Assembly: GCF_016907085.1 (NCBI RefSeq)
Contig: NZ_JAFBBJ010000001.1
Location: 2,356,001-2,420,000 of the forward strand
Length of the DNA: 64,000 nucleotides
Direction of reading: 5' to 3'
Source: Clavibacter michiganensis
GTDB taxonomy: Bacteria > Actinomycetota > Actinomycetes > Actinomycetales > Microbacteriaceae
Under the pieces are notes generated by a model that was not told where the DNA came from, did no database searches, and saw nothing but the letters and a program-made list of their open reading frames with translations. Positions 60,876 to 64,000 of the stretch are shown piece by piece. Position 1 is the first letter of the stretch, and every line of letters begins with the position of its first letter. The translations under genes and the position numbers were made by a program.

Positions 60876-62908
60876 CGCAGGAACGCGGCCGCGACCCCGG
60901 CGTCGACCGGCACGTGCAGGCCGGTCGTGTGGGAGAAGTCCGACGTGCAGAGCGCGAAGACCGCGTTCGCCACGTTCTCGGGCACGACCTCGCGCTTGAG
61001 GATCGTCCGCTTCGCGTAGAACGCGCCGAGGTCCTCCTCCTCGATCCCGTAGGTCTTGGCCCGGTTCGCTCCCCACCCGGAGGCGAAGATGCCGGATCCG
61101 CGCACGACGCCGTCGGGGTTGATGCCGTTGACCTTGATGCCGTGCTCCCCGAGCTCGGCGGCCAGCAGCCGCACCTGATGGGCCTGGTCGGCCTTCGTGG
61201 CGGAGTACGCGATGTTGTTCGGGCCCGCGAAGACCGAGTTCTTCGAGGAGATGTAGACGATGTCGCCGCCGAGCCCCTGGTCGACGAGCACGCGGGCCGC
61301 GGCCTGGGAGACGAGGAACGAGCCCTTGGCCATCACGTCGTGCTGGAGGTCCCAGTCGGCCTCGGTCGTGTCGAACAGCGACTTGGAGAGCGAGAGACCG
61401 GCGTTGTTGACGACGAGGTCGAGCCCGCCGAAGGCGAGCACGGCGGCGTCGACGGCGGCCTTCACCGCGGCGGCGTCCGACACGTCCGCCGCGACGCCGA
61501 CGGCGACGTCGGTCGAGCCGAGCTCCGCGGCCGCGGCCTGCGCCTTCGCGAGGTCGAGGTCGGCGACGACGACGCAGGCGCCCTCTGCGGCCAGGCGCGT
61601 GGCGATGGCCTTGCCGATCCCGGACGCGGCGCCCGTCACGAGGGCGATGCGGGAGGCGAGCGGCTTGGGCCTCGGCATCCGCTGGAGCTTGGCCTCCTCG
61701 AGCGCCCAGTACTCGATCCGGAACTTCTCCGCCTCGTCGATGGGCGCGTAGGTCGAGATGGCCTCGGCGCCGCGCATGACGTTGATCGCGTTGACGTAGA
61801 ACTCGCCCGCGACCCGCGCGGTCTGCTTGTTCGCGCCGTAGGAGAACATGCCGACGCCGGGGACGAGGACGATCAGCGGGTCCGCTCCCCGGATCGCCGG
61901 GCTCTCGGGCGTCGCGTGCGCGTCGTAGTAGGCCTGGTAGCCCGAGCGGTACGCCTCGTGCAGCGCGGGCAGGCGCTCGACGATCTCCTCGACGCTCGCC
62001 GTCGCCGGCAGGTCGACGAGGAGCGGCGTCACCTTGGTGCGGAGGAAGTGGTCGGGGCACGAGGTGCCGAGGGCGGCGAGGCGCGGGTGCTCCGCGCGCG
62101 CGAGGAAGTCGAGGACCTCGGCGGAGTCGGTGAAGTGGCCGACCTGCGGGCGGTCGTGCGAGGCGATCGCGCGGAGGTGCGGCGCGAGGGCCGCGGCCTT
62201 GGCCCGCCGCTCGGCCTCGGGGAGCGCGCCGTGGCCGTCCAGGACGGGGCCGAACGGATCCGGGCGGCCGTGCTCGGCGATGTAGGCGGTCGCGGTCTCG
62301 ATGATCCGCAGCGAGTTCGCCTCCGCCTCCTCGCTGGTGTCGCCCCACGCGGTGATGCCGTGCCCGCCGAGGATCGCGCCGATGAGCCGCGGGTCGGCGT
62401 CCTTGACGGCGGCGATGTCGAGGCCGAGCTGGAAGCCGGGGCGCCGCCACGGCACCCACGCGACGGTGCCGCCGAAGGCCTCGGCCGTGAGCCGCTCGCC
62501 GTCGGCCGCCGTCGCGAAGGCGATGCCGGAGTCGGGGTGCAGGTGGTCGACGTGGGCCGCGTCGACGAGTCCGTGCATGGCCGTGTCGATCGACGGCGCG
62601 GCGCCGCCCTTCCCGTGCAGCGTGTAGTCGAACGCGGGCACCATCTCGTCCTCCCGCTCGACGCCCGGGTAGACGCGCGTCAGCGCGCGCAGGCGGTCGA
62701 GCCGCAGGACCGCGAGCCCGGACTCGGTGAGCGTGCCGAGGTCCCCGCCGGAGCCCTTCACCCAGAGCAGCTCGACGGGCTCCCCGGTGACGGGATCCGT
62801 GGCCGTCCCCTTCGCGGAGGTGTTGCCCCCCGCGTAGTTCGTGTTCGCCGGGTCGGCGCCCAGGCGGTTCGAGCGGGCGATGAGCTCAGCTGCGGTGTCG
62901 TTCGTCAT
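60872..62908 (-). CDS. Bifunctional rhamnulose-1-phosphate aldolase/short-chain dehydrogenase
   Basis: 678 residues, a fusion known from actinobacterial rhamnose operons. Residues about 1-390 are a class II aldolase (GADPANTNYAGGNTSAKG; zinc ligands in HVDHLHPDSG and GHGITAWG). Residues about 420-678 are an NAD-dependent short-chain dehydrogenase (ALVTGAASGIGKAIATRLA; NNAGLSLSKSL; catalytic Tyr/Lys in YSATKADQ). The aldolase makes DHAP and L-lactaldehyde, the dehydrogenase oxidises the latter to L-lactate. Start at 62908, 57 bases after rhaI. Confidence 0.94.
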   Translation of the reverse strand: MTNDTAAELIARSNRLGADPANTNYAGGNTSAKGTATDPVTGEPVELLWVKGSGGDLGTLTESGLAVLRLDRLRALTRVYPGVEREDEMVPAFDYTLHGKGGAAPSIDTAMHGLVDAAHVDHLHPDSGIAFATAADGERLTAEAFGGTVAWVPWRRPGFQLGLDIAAVKDADPRLIGAILGGHGITAWGDTSEEAEANSLRIIETATAYIAEHGRPDPFGPVLDGHGALPEAERRAKAAALAPHLRAIASHDRPQVGHFTDSAEVLDFLARAEHPRLAALGTSCPDHFLRTKVTPLLVDLPATASVEEIVERLPALHEAYRSGYQAYYDAHATPESPAIRGADPLIVLVPGVGMFSYGANKQTARVAGEFYVNAINVMRGAEAISTYAPIDEAEKFRIEYWALEEAKLQRMPRPKPLASRIALVTGAASGIGKAIATRLAAEGACVVVADLDLAKAQAAAAELGSTDVAVGVAADVSDAAAVKAAVDAAVLAFGGLDLVVNNAGLSLSKSLFDTTEADWDLQHDVMAKGSFLVSQAAARVLVDQGLGGDIVYISSKNSVFAGPNNIAYSATKADQAHQVRLLAAELGEHGIKVNGINPDGVVRGSGIFASGWGANRAKTYGIEEEDLGAFYAKRTILKREVVPENVANAVFALCTSDFSHTTGLHVPVDAGVAAAFLR

Positions 62909-62965
62909 GGGATGCGGGATTCCTGTCCAGAGGGGGATCGAGAGGGGTGGGAGGGCGGAGCGCGG

Positions 62966-64000
62966 TCAGGCGCCCCAGCCGGCCTGGGTCCCGCCGGCGC
63001 GCTCCTCGGCGAGCCGCTCCGCGCGGCCGGACGCGGCGTAGGCCCGCATGGGGTCGCCCGGGAGGCCGCGGCTCTCCCGCCACGCGGCCAGCGCGGGGCG
63101 CACGTCGGAGTAGAAGGCGTCCATGAGGATCCCGTTGGCGCCGAGGACGTCGCCGGCGAGCTGCGCCTGCTCGAGCGCCGCGCGGTCCACGAGCAGCGCG
63201 CGCGCCGTCATCTCCTGCACGTTGAGCACGGAGCGGATCTGGCCCGGGATCTTGTCCTCGACGTTGTGGCACTGGTCGAGCATGAACGCGACGGGGGAGT
63301 CGGGCCCGTAGCCGCCGCCGCGGATCACCTCGTGGAGGATCCGGAACAGCTGGAACGGGTCGGCCGCGCCGACGATGAGGTCGTCGTCGGCGTAGAAGCG
63401 CGAGTTGAAGTCGAACGAGCCGAGCTTCCCGAGGCGCAGCAGCTGGGCGACGATGAACTCGATGTTGGTGCCGGGCGCGTGGTGGCCGGTGTCCAGGCAC
63501 ACGAGCGCCCGGTCGCCGAGGGCCGCCACGTGCGCGTAGCTGGTGCCCCAATCGGGGACGTCCGTGTGGTAGAACGCCGGCTCGAAGAACTTGTACTCGA
63601 GCACCATCCGCTGCTCGGTCCCGAGGCGCGCGTAGATCTCCGCGAGGGAGTCGGCGAGACGGTCCTGGCGGCCGCGGATGTCCTGCTGGCCCGGGTAGTT
63701 GGATCCGTCGGCCAGCCAGATCTTGAGGTCGCGGGATCCGGTCGCGTCCATGATGTCGATGCAGGCCAGGTGGTGATCGATCGCCTTCCGCCGGATGGCC
63801 GGGTCGGAGTGCGTGAGCGAGCCGAACTTGTAATCGTCGTCCTGGAACGTGTTGGAGTTGATCGTGCCGAGGGACACCCCCTTCGACGCGGCGAAGTCGC
63901 CCAGCGCGGAGTAGTCGTCCACCCGGTCCCAGGGGATGTGCAGCGCGACCGTCGGGGCGAGCCCGGTGAGCTCGTGCACCGTCGCGGCATCCGAGATCTT
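62966..64000 (-). CDS. rhaI: L-rhamnose isomerase (5' end outside window)
   Basis: At least 344 residues, open at the right edge; the true start lies beyond 64000. Xylose-isomerase-type barrel: TVALHIPWDRVDDYSALGDF, INSNTFQDDDYKFGS, VLEYKFFEPAFYHTDVPDWG and FDFNSRFYADDDLI, with metal ligands in EYKFFEP and CLDTGHHAPG. Converts L-rhamnose to L-rhamnulose. First visible gene of the operon rhaI, aldolase/dehydrogenase, rhaB, lldD. Promoter and any transporter are outside the window. Confidence 0.94.
   Translation of the reverse strand, partial: KISDAATVHELTGLAPTVALHIPWDRVDDYSALGDFAASKGVSLGTINSNTFQDDDYKFGSLTHSDPAIRRKAIDHHLACIDIMDATGSRDLKIWLADGSNYPGQQDIRGRQDRLADSLAEIYARLGTEQRMVLEYKFFEPAFYHTDVPDWGTSYAHVAALGDRALVCLDTGHHAPGTNIEFIVAQLLRLGKLGSFDFNSRFYADDDLIVGAADPFQLFRILHEVIRGGGYGPDSPVAFMLDQCHNVEDKIPGQIRSVLNVQEMTARALLVDRAALEQAQLAGDVLGANGILMDAFYSDVRPALAAWRESRGLPGDPMRAYAASGRAERLAEERAGGTQAGWGA

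Overview
The window is very GC-rich, gene-dense actinobacterial chromosome. Gene content, Tat and lipoprotein export signals, ATGA/GTGA stop-start overlaps, and the pairing of a type I glutamine synthetase with plant-polymer glycosidases suggest a plant-associated Microbacteriaceae (Clavibacter-like). This is inference from style and content; no search was run. I see no tRNA, rRNA, insertion sequence, prophage or CRISPR array.

Layout. 1-4.5 kb: end of a LacI-type regulator gene, then two nearly identical SulP anion transporters flanking a MerR regulator, with the same MerR-like operator before each transporter. 4.7-9 kb: glnA converging on an operon (phosphoglycerate mutase-like, inorganic pyrophosphatase, enolase) that is preceded by a 12-residue leader ORF carrying the only good ribosome binding site. 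9.3-14.4 kb: a small secreted protein, a LuxR-type regulator, a semialdehyde-type dehydrogenase, a small membrane protein and a family 1 glycosyltransferase. 14.5-19.6 kb: a four-gene sulfur operon (C-S lyase, MetE-like methyltransferase, O-acetylhomoserine sulfhydrylase-like enzyme, FMN monooxygenase). 19.7-26.8 kb: TetR/MFS efflux pair, a HipBA toxin-antitoxin module, a hydrolase with its TetR, and small membrane proteins. 26.8-35.3 kb: a sugar-type ABC importer with two Gfo/Idh/MocA dehydrogenases, a degenerate partner and a GH2 glycosidase. 35.3-44.7 kb: an MmpL exporter with its TetR, an organic-acid operon (PrpF, carrier, 2-hydroxyacid dehydrogenase) with its LysR, a LysE exporter and a 3-hydroxyacyl-CoA dehydrogenase.

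44.9-64 kb is a coherent plant-glycoside region. A LacI regulator sits beside an ABC importer and GH78 rhamnosidase operon, then GH16, GH30 and GH3 secreted glycosidases. A palindrome with core TGAAGCGCTTCA, or a one-base variant, lies just downstream of the -10 of three separate promoters (importer, GH30, GH3), which defines a local regulon. The window ends with an operon for L-rhamnose isomerase, rhamnulose-1-phosphate aldolase/dehydrogenase, rhamnulokinase and an L-lactate dehydrogenase. Together these could release L-rhamnose from glycosides and take it to DHAP and pyruvate.

Neither ABC importer carries its own ATPase gene, so a shared MsiK-type ATPase elsewhere is likely. The hexamer GGATCC is strikingly frequent and occurs in all three codon frames, which points to a DNA-level feature rather than codon choice.
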